DNA of 64,000 bases, from the NCBI RefSeq assembly GCF_030818015.1, contig NZ_JAUSZX010000001.1, positions 2,852,001 to 2,916,000 on the forward strand. The letters are read 5' to 3'. Of the stretch, positions 50,937 to 59,478 are shown in pieces. Within the stretch, counting starts at the first letter, position 1, and each line of letters starts with the position of its first letter. The position numbers and the translations under genes are program-made. Below the pieces are notes generated by a model. That model saw only the letters and a program-made list of their open reading frames with translations. It did no database searches and was not told the DNA's origin. Source of the stretch: Arthrobacter globiformis. Its GTDB lineage: Bacteria > Actinomycetota > Actinomycetes > Actinomycetales > Micrococcaceae.

Positions 50937-51623
50937 CTATTGAATGTCCGTGAGTTCCGGCGCGATGCCGACGCACAGCCAGTCGGTGATCTGGCGTGCC
51001 ATGGTTTCCTGGTCCGGCTTGGCCGGGGAGTCCGGACTTGCCAGCCATTGCTCGCCGGCGTTCCGGACCAGGCCGATGGCGGCATTGGGCCAGTAGCCGA
51101 TGACGGACTCCCTGCCTTCGCCGAGGTGGGCCCGCATGGGCGTGGCGATCATGTCCGCGATGGCATCAAAGAAGTGGCCCAGGGCGCCGGCCGTCGTGAT
51201 CGAGGTGGGACCGCCGTCGGGCTCCGCAGCAGAGTACCGGGTCACAAACGTGTAGACGTTGGGGCTGGTTTCAGCCATCTGGAGGTAGGCCGAGACCATG
51301 GCGAACAGACCCTCCCGGGGCGTCTGCGCGCTCTGCGCCGCTTCCTTGATGCGCTGCTGCATCTGTCCCAGCACCACTTCCCCCACCGCCTGCTGCAGGC
51401 CGGCTTTGTCGCCGAAGTACCGGTAGAACACCGACTTGGAGGTGCCGGCCGCGGCGGCAATGTCCTCCATCGACGCGTCGCTGCCGAGCGTGTGCACTGC
51501 CCGCCGGGCGGCCTTGATGAGTTCGCGCCTGCGTTCTTCCCGGTGCCCCTGCCAGCGCGAGGCGCGACCGTCCACGGCTTCTGAGGTGGGGGCCGGCGAC
51601 GCGGCCGGGGGAATCAAGTTCAC
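50937..51623 (-). CDS. TetR-family regulator of the fatty-acid locus
   Basis: A 228-residue repressor. The DNA-binding domain is RELIKAARRAVHTLGSDASM, then EDIAAAAGTSKSVFYRYFGD with the usual YRYF recognition helix end. The ligand domain is helical and should bind an acyl-CoA. The GTG at 51623 abuts the palindromic operator, so there is no room for a ribosome binding site; TACGCT at 51631-51636 can serve as -10 for a leaderless transcript beginning at the GTG. An internal GTG at 51575 is an alternative. It is co-transcribed with the acyl-CoA oxidase. Confidence 0.88.
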   Translation of the reverse strand: MNLIPPAASPAPTSEAVDGRASRWQGHREERRRELIKAARRAVHTLGSDASMEDIAAAAGTSKSVFYRYFGDKAGLQQAVGEVVLGQMQQRIKEAAQSAQTPREGLFAMVSAYLQMAETSPNVYTFVTRYSAAEPDGGPTSITTAGALGHFFDAIADMIATPMRAHLGEGRESVIGYWPNAAIGLVRNAGEQWLASPDSPAKPDQETMARQITDWLCVGIAPELTDIQ

Positions 51624-51654
51624 GATACCCAGCGTATCAGGTACGCTGGGTATC
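51624..51654. promoter_or_regulatory. Palindromic TetR operator with divergent -10 elements
   Basis: GATACCCAGCGTA (51624-51636) and TACGCTGGGTATC (51642-51654) are exact inverted repeats with the five-base spacer TCAGG. Each arm contains TACGCT reading outwards (51631-51636 on the minus strand, 51642-51647 on the plus strand), which matches TANNNT -10 elements. One repressor site would then cover both promoters. Confidence 0.85.
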
Positions 51655-51684
51655 GATAACCAGCCGCATCAAAGGAGATAGCAC

Positions 51685-53037
51685 ATGCCCGTGGATCGTC
51701 AGCCTCAAACCGTGCGGAAAGCCGTGGTGGTCGGCGGCAACAGGATCCCGTTCGCCCGCACAGGCGGCGCGTACACCAAGTCGTCCAACCAGGACATGCT
51801 CACCGCAGCCCTGGACGGCCTGATCGCCCGCTTCGGCCTGCAGGAGGAGCGCATCGGTGAAGTGGCCGCAGGCGCCGTCCTTAAGCACTCCCGGGATTTC
51901 AACCTGACGCGCGAAGCAGTCCTGGGCTCGGCACTGTCACCGGAAACTCCCGCCTACGACCTGCAGCAGGCCTGCGCCACCGGACTGGAAACAGTGCTGG
52001 GCCTGGCCAACAAGATCAGGCTCGGCCAACTGGATTCAGCCATCGCGGGCGGCGTGGACTCCGCCTCGGACGCCCCCATCGCCGTCAGCGAAGGACTCCG
52101 CGAGGTGCTGCTGGACCTCAGCCGCGCCAAGACACTCCCGCAGCGGCTTCAGATCCTCGCCCGCCTGCGCCCCAAGGACCTCGCCCCGGACGCTCCGAAC
52201 ACCGGAGAGCCCAGGACCGGCCTGTCGATGGGCGAGCACCAGGCCCTGACCACGGCCCAGTGGAACATCTCCCGCGAGGCCCAGGACGAGCTCGCCCTCA
52301 ACAGCCACCGGAACCTCGCCGCCGCCTATGACGCCGGGTTCTTCGATGATCTCCTCACGCCCTACCGGGGGCTCACCCGGGACTCCAACCTCAGGCCCGA
52401 CACGAGCCCCGAAAAGCTGGCGTCGCTGAAGCCGGTGTTCGGCCGGAACCTCGGTTCGGAAGCCACCATGACGGCCGGCAACTCCACGCCGCTGACCGAT
52501 GGCGCCTCCACGGTACTGCTCGCCTCGGAGGACTGGGCGGACGGGCACGACCTGCCCAAGCTCGCCACCGTCCTGGACGGCGAGGCAGCCGCCGTCGATT
52601 TCGTCCACGGCAAGGACGGGCTGCTGATGGCGCCGGTGTTCGCCGTCCCGCGCCTGCTGGCACGCAACGGCCTCACCCTGGACGACATCGACTACTTCGA
52701 GATCCACGAAGCCTTCGCCGGGACGGTACTGAGCACGCTCGCCGCCTGGGAGGACGAAAAGTTCGGCCGCGAGCGCCTCGGGCTGGACGGTGCCTTCGGC
52801 AAGGTCGACAGGTCCAAGCTGAACGTCAACGGATCATCGCTGGCAGCCGGACACCCGTTCGCTGCCACGGGCGGACGCATCGTGGCCACGCTTGCCAAAA
52901 TGCTGCACGAGAAGGGCAGCGCCGGCGGGCGCCCCGCCCTGGGACTCGTGTCCGTTTGCGCCGCCGGCGGCCAGGGCGTTGTGGCGCTGCTCGAAGCGTA
53001 CCCGGCAGGAACCTCCGCGGGGGACATCAATGACTGA
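51685..53037 (+). CDS. Acetyl-CoA acyltransferase (thiolase)
   Basis: A 450-residue thiolase. The nucleophile is Cys97 in DLQQACATGLE, His in EIHEAFAGTVL and the second catalytic Cys in VSVCAAGGQG; GSSLAAGHPFAATGGR is the family signature. AAAGGAG lies eight bases before ATG 51685. It cleaves 3-ketoacyl-CoA in the last step of beta-oxidation. The gene order thiolase, FabG4-like, MaoC matches mycobacterial fadA2-fabG4-htdX. The next gene overlaps it by eight bases. Confidence 0.92.
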   Translation: MPVDRQPQTVRKAVVVGGNRIPFARTGGAYTKSSNQDMLTAALDGLIARFGLQEERIGEVAAGAVLKHSRDFNLTREAVLGSALSPETPAYDLQQACATGLETVLGLANKIRLGQLDSAIAGGVDSASDAPIAVSEGLREVLLDLSRAKTLPQRLQILARLRPKDLAPDAPNTGEPRTGLSMGEHQALTTAQWNISREAQDELALNSHRNLAAAYDAGFFDDLLTPYRGLTRDSNLRPDTSPEKLASLKPVFGRNLGSEATMTAGNSTPLTDGASTVLLASEDWADGHDLPKLATVLDGEAAAVDFVHGKDGLLMAPVFAVPRLLARNGLTLDDIDYFEIHEAFAGTVLSTLAAWEDEKFGRERLGLDGAFGKVDRSKLNVNGSSLAAGHPFAATGGRIVATLAKMLHEKGSAGGRPALGLVSVCAAGGQGVVALLEAYPAGTSAGDIND

Positions 53038-54364
53038 CACCTACGCACGGCTGGTTAACCGCGGCCTCGGCCGGGATCTGGCACGGAAGCTCGGCCTGCC
53101 GCAGCCGGCCGAATTGCGGCGCTACCGGCCTGGCCAGCAACTGATCGACGGACCGGTCCTGGTTGGCGGTTCCGGACCCGGTGCCGACGGGATCGCGGCG
53201 GCGCTGCTTTCGTGGGGACTCGATGTCCGCCGCCACGCTGTTCCCAAGGAACGGCTCGGCGGAATCGTGCTGGTTCTCGACGCCCTCGAAGCCCCCGGCG
53301 ACCTGGAGCAGCCGGTCCTTGCGGCAGCCCCGTCACTTCGCGACCTTGCCCCGGGCGGACGGGTGGTGACTGTCTCGCGGGTGCCAGGCGGTTCGCCGGC
53401 CACGGCCGCCGCCCGGCAAGGAGTGGACGGGCTTCTGAGGTCCCTGGCCAAGGAACTGCGCGCCGGCGCCACCGGTAACGGCATCCTGCTGGACGACGAC
53501 GTCAGTCCCACCGCGCCTTCAGCACTAGGTGCGCTGCACTTCTTCCTCTCCGGCCGGTCCGCTTTCGTGGACGGCCAGTTCGTCCGCGTCAGTTCCGCCG
53601 AAGGCAGCCTGCCCGACGACGTCGACGCGCCGCTCGCGGGGAAGGTAGCCGTTGTGACCGGTGCGGCCCGCGGCATCGGTGCGGCCATCGCCCGGACGCT
53701 TCACCGTGACGGGGCCACCGTTGTGGCGGTGGACATTCCCGCGGCGGGGGACCATCTGGCGGAGGTTGCCAACGGGATCCGCGGGACCGCGCTGCAGCTG
53801 GACATCACACGCGACCATGCCGGGCAAAGAATCATCGACCATGCCGTGCGCCGCCATGGCCGGCTCGACATCGTGGTCCACAATGCCGGCATCACCCGGG
53901 ACAAGCTGCTGGTCAACATGGACCAGTCCCGCTGGGGTTCAGTTATTGACGTGAACATCGCCGCCCAGCTCCGCATCAATGAGGCCCTCCTTGCCTCCGA
54001 GTATTTCCGTTCAGCGCCGCGCATCGTTTCGGTTGCTTCCACGAGCGGTATCGCCGGCAACCGCGGACAGACCAACTATGCGGCGTCCAAGGGCGGGGTC
54101 ATGGGCATGGTCCGGGCCACCGCACCGCTCCTGGCTCAGTACGGCGGTTCGATCAATGCGGTGGCACCCGGATTCATCGAGACAGAGATGACGGCCCGGA
54201 TTCCCTTCGCCACCCGGGAGATTGCCCGGCGGCTGAATTCACTGCAGCAGGGCGGTCAGCCGGGGGACGTTGCCGAGGCCATTTCCTTCCTCGCGGGCGA
54301 TTCCGCCGGGGGCATTTCCGGAGAGGTGCTGAGGGTGTGCGGACAAAACCTGGTGGGGGCATGA
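53030..54364 (+). CDS. fabG4: High-molecular-weight 3-oxoacyl reductase (FabG4 type)
   Basis: A 444-residue two-domain reductase. Residues 1-195 form a flavodoxin-like domain that does not bind FMN in the mycobacterial homologue (PVLVGGSGPGADGIAAALLS). Residues 200-444 are an SDR domain with TGAARGIGAAIA, HNAGIT and the catalytic set SVASTSG with YAASK. The length and arrangement match M. tuberculosis FabG4 (Rv0242c), an NADH-dependent 3-ketoacyl-CoA reductase. ATG 53030 overlaps the thiolase stop; the preceding open frame is thiolase read in another frame. In this locus it should act on acyl-CoA intermediates. Confidence 0.9.
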   Translation: MTDTYARLVNRGLGRDLARKLGLPQPAELRRYRPGQQLIDGPVLVGGSGPGADGIAAALLSWGLDVRRHAVPKERLGGIVLVLDALEAPGDLEQPVLAAAPSLRDLAPGGRVVTVSRVPGGSPATAAARQGVDGLLRSLAKELRAGATGNGILLDDDVSPTAPSALGALHFFLSGRSAFVDGQFVRVSSAEGSLPDDVDAPLAGKVAVVTGAARGIGAAIARTLHRDGATVVAVDIPAAGDHLAEVANGIRGTALQLDITRDHAGQRIIDHAVRRHGRLDIVVHNAGITRDKLLVNMDQSRWGSVIDVNIAAQLRINEALLASEYFRSAPRIVSVASTSGIAGNRGQTNYAASKGGVMGMVRATAPLLAQYGGSINAVAPGFIETEMTARIPFATREIARRLNSLQQGGQPGDVAEAISFLAGDSAGGISGEVLRVCGQNLVGA

Positions 54365-55272
54365 CCGGCAGCCAGCCCCTCATCCTGGGCGAGATGCCGT
54401 CCCTCTCCAAGCTGTACGTGAACGCGGCGGCGACGGCGGCCCGCCGCAGGATCCTGGGCTCGCATGCTGCCGCTGTGCTGCCCGCAGTGAGCCACGAAGT
54501 CCGCGACGTCCGTACCGACGTCGAAAACCTCACGGCTTACCAGCACCTGCTGGGTGAGACCGCCAGCGACGTGCTGCCGGCAGGGTTCATCCATGCGCTG
54601 GCATTCCCCGTGGCCATGAGCGTCATGAACCGCGACGACTTTCCGCTGCCCCTGCTGGGGATGATCCATCTGCGGAACGTGATTGAGTACCGCAGGCCGG
54701 TCAGGTTCACTGAGCCCCTGGACATTGTGGCCAGGGCGGAGACGCTCCGGGCGCACCGCGCCGGAACCCAGGTGGATATCGCGGTGGAGGTACGCGCCGC
54801 CGGTGACAGCGCTATGTCCTGGTGCGGCGTGTCCACCTATCTCGCCAAGGGCGTGTTCCTGCCCGGCATCGACAAGGCGTCGGCAGCAGCGGCGCCGCAG
54901 GGTTTCTCGGCTCCGGACCCCACGGGACTCTGGCAGCTTGGCGTGGACACCGGCCGCGCCTACGCTGCCGTGTCGGGGGACTTCAACCCGATCCACCTGA
55001 GTGTCCTTTCCGCCAGGGCCCTGGGCCTGCGCCGGTCCATCGCCCACGGCATGTACCTGGCGTCGAGGGCGCTGGCGGATGTGGGCTCGGCCAAAGGCGA
55101 CGCCTTCCGCTGGGATGTGGGGTTCGAGGCCCCGGTTTTCCTGCCCGCACGGGTGGCGCTGGATATTTCGACGGCGGAGGCCGGGGACGGCGGCTGGCTG
55201 CGGTCCGACTACGTGGCCTGGAGTCCACGGTCCGGGCGGAAGCACTTCAGCGGATCGGTGGCGGCGCTGTAG
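54361..55272 (+). CDS. MaoC-like (R)-hydratase, HtdX type
   Basis: A 303-residue double-hotdog protein. The C-terminal hotdog holds the hydratase-2 motif YAAVSGDFNPIHLS with catalytic Asp and His, followed by IAHGMYLASRALADVG. The N-terminal hotdog (about residues 60-160) lacks these residues and probably binds the acyl chain. ATG 54361 overlaps the FabG4 stop (ATGA). The size and order match M. tuberculosis HtdX (Rv0241c). It converts trans-2-enoyl-CoA to 3-hydroxyacyl-CoA or the reverse. It ends the four-step locus with acyl-CoA oxidase, reductase and thiolase. Confidence 0.9.
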   Translation: MTGSQPLILGEMPSLSKLYVNAAATAARRRILGSHAAAVLPAVSHEVRDVRTDVENLTAYQHLLGETASDVLPAGFIHALAFPVAMSVMNRDDFPLPLLGMIHLRNVIEYRRPVRFTEPLDIVARAETLRAHRAGTQVDIAVEVRAAGDSAMSWCGVSTYLAKGVFLPGIDKASAAAAPQGFSAPDPTGLWQLGVDTGRAYAAVSGDFNPIHLSVLSARALGLRRSIAHGMYLASRALADVGSAKGDAFRWDVGFEAPVFLPARVALDISTAEAGDGGWLRSDYVAWSPRSGRKHFSGSVAAL

Positions 55273-55312
55273 CACGTGGTGTGCTGCAGCGCCCCATAGA
55301 TGCTGTGCCGGG

Positions 55313-56434
55313 CTACTTGCCGTTCGGGTCGGCGACCCGGAGGATGCGGTGCAGGCTGAGCAGGATTGATCCTGCGGCGCTCGGCGTGCCGGCCCCGTTG
55401 CCTTCGGCTGCGGTGCGGTCCTCCAGGGAGGCGACCGCCGCATGGGCCGCCTGGAACAGCTCTGCCTGCCGTTCGGCGTCGTCCTCCTCCGCGGAGCGGA
55501 GCACCTCGCCCACGGCAGAAAGAGCCTCCGCGAGCGGTTCACTGTAGGGCAGGGGGATGGTGAAAGGCATCTCCTCGCTCCAGATGACGTCGGCAAGCAC
55601 CTCAGTCATGTCCTGGATGTGGAAGGTGATCTGCTCCAGGTCGCGGACGCTGCGGTAGTCCTCGTCCACGTCGCGGGGATGGAAGCGACGCCGCGGATTC
55701 GCCTCGCGGCTGGCGTCCGCCTTCTGCACGGCTGCCCGGACCGAGCGGGCTGACTGGGCCAGGTCCTCCGAGCGGCGTGACCAGTCCTCGTGTTCGGGGG
55801 GCCATTTTTCGTGCATGGCTGCCCCCATGTCCTTCAGCTGGCGCGACAGCGACAGGCGCAGCTCCGCGAGGCTGAGGGCGGCAGCGTTGAAGTGCAGTGG
55901 CGGGAAGACCAGCAGATTGACGGCGATGCCGACGGCAACGCCCACACCCATCTGCAGCAGGTAGCCGAAAGAAAAATCATCCGGGTTCTGGCCGCCGACC
56001 AGCAGCACCAGCAGCGCAGCCGTCGGAATCCAGTCGCGGCCCGCGCCCAGGCGCGGCAGCCCCGCCAGCAGGACGCCCAGTGCCATGACTGCTGCCACGC
56101 TGAGCGGCGAGGCGCCGAAGCTGATCAGGACAAACGCCAGGGCAATGCCCGCGCCCAGGCCCACGAGGGTCTGCAGCCCCTGTCGCATCGATCCCGACAC
56201 GTTCTCATACATAGCAACGAGTGCGCCGAGCGGGGCGTAATAAGCGTAGTGGGCGGCAGCCCCAGGCATGAAGGGCGCAACCCAGAACGCGACGCCGGCC
56301 GCCAGTCCCGCCTTGGCCGCCAGCTGAAGGCGCGGCGCGGCGAGGGCACGCGCAGCGCTGGTGGACACTGACTGCCAGATCCTCCGTGGCAGCGGATCAC
56401 GGGCCGCTGTCTGGTGCTGTTTCGAGGTGCTCAC
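55313..56434 (-). CDS. FUSC/aromatic acid exporter-like membrane protein
   Basis: A 373-residue protein of the FUSC / aromatic-acid-exporter superfamily. Five to six helices occupy residues 30-185, with ARHYAYYAPLGALVAMYENV-type Gly-rich entry (AHYAYYAPLGALVA). A cytoplasmic helical region of about 180 residues follows, with many Glu and Arg and possible coiled coil. Relatives export p-hydroxybenzoate or other toxic aromatic acids. GTG 56434 is the start. It is followed upstream on the same strand by a hydroquinone-reductase-like GST, so both could deal with aromatic compounds. Confidence 0.78.
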   Translation of the reverse strand: MSTSKQHQTAARDPLPRRIWQSVSTSAARALAAPRLQLAAKAGLAAGVAFWVAPFMPGAAAHYAYYAPLGALVAMYENVSGSMRQGLQTLVGLGAGIALAFVLISFGASPLSVAAVMALGVLLAGLPRLGAGRDWIPTAALLVLLVGGQNPDDFSFGYLLQMGVGVAVGIAVNLLVFPPLHFNAAALSLAELRLSLSRQLKDMGAAMHEKWPPEHEDWSRRSEDLAQSARSVRAAVQKADASREANPRRRFHPRDVDEDYRSVRDLEQITFHIQDMTEVLADVIWSEEMPFTIPLPYSEPLAEALSAVGEVLRSAEEDDAERQAELFQAAHAAVASLEDRTAAEGNGAGTPSAAGSILLSLHRILRVADPNGK

Positions 56435-56443
56435 CCTGCGGTG

Positions 56444-57541
56444 CTAGCCGGCTCCGTGGCCGGCGGCCACTTCCTCGCCCGCCTTGACCGGTCCCGGCGG
56501 AGTGCTCTCGCCGAAGGGGCTGCCACCCAGGGACTCCCTGCCGTGGGCGGTCAGCCACCCGGACAATTCCGGGCCCGCGGGGACGATCTGCGTGGGGTTT
56601 ATGTCCTCGTGCACTATGTAGTAGTGCTGCTTGATCTGCACAAAGTCGATGGTGTCCCCGAAGCCGGGGGTCTGGAACAGGTCCCGGGCATAACCCCACA
56701 GCGCCGGCATTTCGCTGAGCTTGTTCAGATTGCACTTGAAGTGGCCGTGGTAGACGGCATCGAAGCGTGCGAGGGTGGTGAAAAGCCGGACGTCCGCCTC
56801 GGTGATGGAATCGCCCACCAGGTACCTCTGGCCGGTGAGCCGTTCCTCGAGCCAGTCCATCGCGTTCCACAGCCGGGTGTAGGCAGCATCGTAGGCCTCC
56901 TGGGACCCGGCGAAGCCACACCTGTAGACACCGTTGTTGACCTCGGTGAAAACGCGTCGGTTAACACTGTCGATTTCCCCGCGCAGGTGCTCGGGGTACA
57001 GCTGCGGCGCACCTGGGCGGTGGAAGTCCGTCCATTCCGTGGAGAAGTCCAGCGTGATCTGAGGGTAGTTGTTTGTCACCACCGCGCCGCTGGCGATGTC
57101 AACCACGGCAGGAACCGTGATGCCTCGCGGGTAGTCCGGAAAACGGCGGAAGTACGCCTCCTGCAGCCGCTCGATGCCCAGCACGGGGTCCTTGCCGTCC
57201 GCGTCCAGGTCAAAGGTCCAGGACCGGGCATCGTGGGTGGGGCCGGGCTGGCCGAGGCTGATCACGTCCTCGAGCCCCAGGAGCCTGCGAACGATGACGG
57301 TGCGGTTGGCCCACGGGCACGCCCGCGCGGCAATCAGCCGGTAGCGCCCCGGCTCCACTGGCCAGCCGGGCTCACCGTTCGGCCCGGGGGTGCCGTCCCG
57401 GGTGATGCGGTCCTCGATGTAGTTGGTGTCCCGGGTGAACTCGCCGCCGGTGACGTACGCGCCCCGGGTGCTGTGTTCCTCGTCAATGCTGTGTCCCTCG
57501 ACACTGCTGTGTGCTTCGACTGTGCTGGTCTTCTCACTCAT
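56444..57541 (-). CDS. Glutathionyl/mycothionyl-hydroquinone reductase-like GST
   Basis: A 365-residue xi-class glutathione-transferase-like protein. The catalytic Cys is Cys75 in AARACPWANRT, a CPWA motif that defines glutathionyl-hydroquinone reductases (YqjG/PcpF). The C-terminal domain has EADVRLFTTLARFDAVYHGH and CNLNKL, also family hallmarks. Actinobacteria of this group use mycothiol rather than glutathione, so the reductase may act on mycothionyl conjugates. The first 23 residues contain three copies of a six-residue repeat (STVEAH, SSVEGH, SIDEEH). Start is ATG 57541. Confidence 0.87.
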   Translation of the reverse strand: MSEKTSTVEAHSSVEGHSIDEEHSTRGAYVTGGEFTRDTNYIEDRITRDGTPGPNGEPGWPVEPGRYRLIAARACPWANRTVIVRRLLGLEDVISLGQPGPTHDARSWTFDLDADGKDPVLGIERLQEAYFRRFPDYPRGITVPAVVDIASGAVVTNNYPQITLDFSTEWTDFHRPGAPQLYPEHLRGEIDSVNRRVFTEVNNGVYRCGFAGSQEAYDAAYTRLWNAMDWLEERLTGQRYLVGDSITEADVRLFTTLARFDAVYHGHFKCNLNKLSEMPALWGYARDLFQTPGFGDTIDFVQIKQHYYIVHEDINPTQIVPAGPELSGWLTAHGRESLGGSPFGESTPPGPVKAGEEVAAGHGAG

Positions 57542-57550
57542 GGCACCAGA

Positions 57551-58315
57551 CTATGTTGCCGCCCCAAAGACCCGCGACATCGGCAGCCAGGCAACCACCC
57601 AGCAGGCCCCCACCACCAGCGAGAACAGGGCGATCCAGACGCCGGACGGCACGGCGGTGGCGCGGTAGAGGATGTAGGCGTCGGAGGAGCGGAGCTGGTC
57701 GCGGCGGCGGAGGTGGACGTTCGTGAGCTTGAGCAGGTCCCGGACAGCGGCAACGAGGAGTGCGAGGCCCAGGATGATGGCCACGTGGCCGGTGAACGCG
57801 GCGGGCACATTGATGATCATGGCCGCCACCGCCACCACAGCCCCAAGGAGGATGAGTACGCCGGCGGCGTTGCGGATGAAGATCAGCGAAGCCAGCAGGA
57901 CCAGCAGTCCGGCAGACAGGGCCGCCGGGCCCCAGCCGCTGAAGCCCGCCCACACCAGGGCGGCGCCCGTCACGCCGGGAACGGGATAGCCCCAAAATCC
58001 TGACCAGACTGCGGCGGCACGCCCCCGGGTGTAGGACGTGGTGGTTCCGCCGTGATTCAGCTGCAGCCGGATGCCGCCCAGCCGCTGGCCGCTGGTCAGG
58101 GCTGCAAAGGCGTGCCCGAGTTCATGCGTAACCGTGGCGAGCAGGCCGAAATAGCGCCACGTGGCACGGGGAACGGACAGCACCGCCGCAATGAACACGA
58201 CTGCCAGGAGCTCGGTGACGGAGACCACGGGAAGGGCCGTGTGGGTGAATCCAGAAGCCACCCGGTCCCACCATTGTTCCGGCAGGGACAGGCCGGGGAC
58301 TTGCACATAAACCAT
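57551..58315 (-). CDS. M50-type membrane metallopeptidase
   Basis: A 254-residue integral membrane protein with about seven helices. HELGH at residues 64-68 supplies the zinc-binding His residues and catalytic Glu, in the context VTHELGHAFAALTSG. No PDZ or regulatory domain is visible. Single-domain proteins like this are grouped with site-2-protease-like M50 peptidases of unknown substrate. ATG 58315 is used; TTG 58324 is an alternative. Its stop is ten bases from the GST start on the same strand. Confidence 0.8.
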   Translation of the reverse strand: MVYVQVPGLSLPEQWWDRVASGFTHTALPVVSVTELLAVVFIAAVLSVPRATWRYFGLLATVTHELGHAFAALTSGQRLGGIRLQLNHGGTTTSYTRGRAAAVWSGFWGYPVPGVTGAALVWAGFSGWGPAALSAGLLVLLASLIFIRNAAGVLILLGAVVAVAAMIINVPAAFTGHVAIILGLALLVAAVRDLLKLTNVHLRRRDQLRSSDAYILYRATAVPSGVWIALFSLVVGACWVVAWLPMSRVFGAAT

Positions 58316-58356
58316 AGGAGTCAAGGCTACAGGGGCATTGCCCTTTCGGGTCCGGC

Positions 58357-58560
58357 TCAGAGCCCGGGCAGCGTGGGCGGATCCTCCATCAGCGATGAAG
58401 CGTCGTCCGGAACCACCAGATGCAGCATGCTTTCCACCGGGGCTTCACCCATCGCGACAAGGAGCTCATTGATTGACATCTGCCCGGCAAGTTCACCGGG
58501 GTGTTCCTCTTCCATACGTAGAACATATGTGCGAATGCCGGCTGCAGCGGCGAAGGACAC
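58357..58560 (-). CDS. Small acidic hypothetical protein
   Basis: A 67-residue frame with good codon use. The C-terminal 52 residues (MEEEHPGELAGQMSINELLV onwards) are acidic and helix-forming. GTG 58560 opens the frame; ATG 58515 is a shorter alternative. No ribosome binding site is clear. I do not recognise it. It could be co-transcribed with the M50 gene downstream on the same strand. Confidence 0.4.
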   Translation of the reverse strand: MSFAAAAGIRTYVLRMEEEHPGELAGQMSINELLVAMGEAPVESMLHLVVPDDASSLMEDPPTLPGL

Positions 58561-58657
58561 GCGGGCAACACCTGATTCCGGGCGCTGCGGGGTTCTGGCA
58601 GTGCAGCCCGGCCGGGTCCACGATTGAGGTACACACTAATCCCGAGAGAAGGAAGCC

Positions 58658-59122
58658 ATGGCCACGCTGAAGGAACGCCTGCATGGGGACGTCGTTGCAC
58701 ATCTGAAAGAGCACAACAAGGTGGCCCTGGGCACCGTGCGCAGCGTCCTGGGCGAGATCGAGACCCGGGAGAAGTCCGGCAAGACGCCGGTGGAGCTGGA
58801 CGATGCGCAGGTGACGGCACTGCTGCAGAAGGAGGCGGCGAAACGGCGCGACACGGCCCGCATCTACACTGAAGCCGGGGAATCGGAGCGGGCCGCGGCG
58901 GAAGTCGCCGAAGCGGAGGTCATTGAGGCTTACCTGCCCAAGGCCCTCTCCGCCGCCGAGGTGGAGGGCATCGTCGACGAGGTCATCGAGGGGTTGCGGG
59001 CGGACGGCACCGAGCTGTCCGTGCGGCACATGGGCGCCGTGATGAAGCCGGTGACGGCCCGGGTGGCAGGCCGCTTCGACGGAAAGGCCGTGAGCGACAT
59101 CGTCCGTCAGCGGCTCACCTGA
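58658..59122 (+). CDS. GatB/YqeY domain protein
   Basis: A 154-residue protein related to the tail of the GatB subunit of amidotransferase. Residues 1-90 form the four-helix bundle (ATLKERLHGDVVAHLKEH and GEIETREKSGKTPVELDD), and residues 95-154 the small helical domain (EGLRADGTELSVRHMGAVMK with DGKAVSDIVRQRL). It probably binds tRNA. GAGAAGG lies before ATG 58658. Stand-alone YqeY proteins are widespread; their exact role is unsettled. Confidence 0.9.
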   Translation: MATLKERLHGDVVAHLKEHNKVALGTVRSVLGEIETREKSGKTPVELDDAQVTALLQKEAAKRRDTARIYTEAGESERAAAEVAEAEVIEAYLPKALSAAEVEGIVDEVIEGLRADGTELSVRHMGAVMKPVTARVAGRFDGKAVSDIVRQRLT

Positions 59123-59210
59123 GCAGGCTGGGTGTCACGACTTCCTGCCGATCGACACCGTCCGGCAATGGGAGGACGATTAAGATACACCAACTGTTAG
59201 GAGGTCGGTG

Positions 59211-59408
59211 ATGTGCTATTCATCGTGTGAAGGATGGCGGAATTACAGGAAGGAAGCGGCCAAGGAGGCCGAGGGACGGCCGGAAGCAAGGCCGGCCGAG
59301 ACCCCTGAACCCCAGGTGCAGGCAGAGGAAAGCAGGATGTGGGCCTACCTCGCCCGGCTGGAGGAAACCGCTGACCGTGAGCCTGACCGCATCCGCGAGA
59401 ACGCGTAG
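59211..59408 (+). CDS. Small conserved-looking cytosolic protein
   Basis: A 65-residue protein starting MCYSSCEGWRNYRKEAAKEA, Cys-containing at the N terminus (Cys2, Cys6) and then rich in Glu, Arg and Ala with no membrane segment. AGGAGG lies seven bases before ATG 59211 and the gene ends in a very strong hairpin at 59408, so it looks like an independent, well-expressed unit. The double Cys near the start could be a lipid, metal or redox site. I do not recognise a family. Confidence 0.6.
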   Translation: MCYSSCEGWRNYRKEAAKEAEGRPEARPAETPEPQVQAEESRMWAYLARLEETADREPDRIRENA

Positions 59409-59457
59409 GCACAACAAAGAAAGGCCCCGCCGGTGCGGGGCCTTTCTTTGTTGTGCC
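59408..59457. terminator. 23-bp perfect stem-loop, bidirectional terminator
   Basis: Bases 59408-59430 and 59435-59457 are exact reverse complements around a CGGT loop. The stem has a G/C core (GGCCCCGC) and an A/T-rich outer part that gives T-rich tails in both directions. It separates the small Cys protein from the convergent glycerate kinase. Confidence 0.92.
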
Positions 59458-59478
59458 TTCCACTCTTGCTCCCTCCTG

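Noticed and set aside
56414..58003. A 529-residue plus-strand open frame over the GST and M50 genes
   Set aside because: Antisense shadow of two recognisable genes; no recognisable fold and no ribosome binding site.
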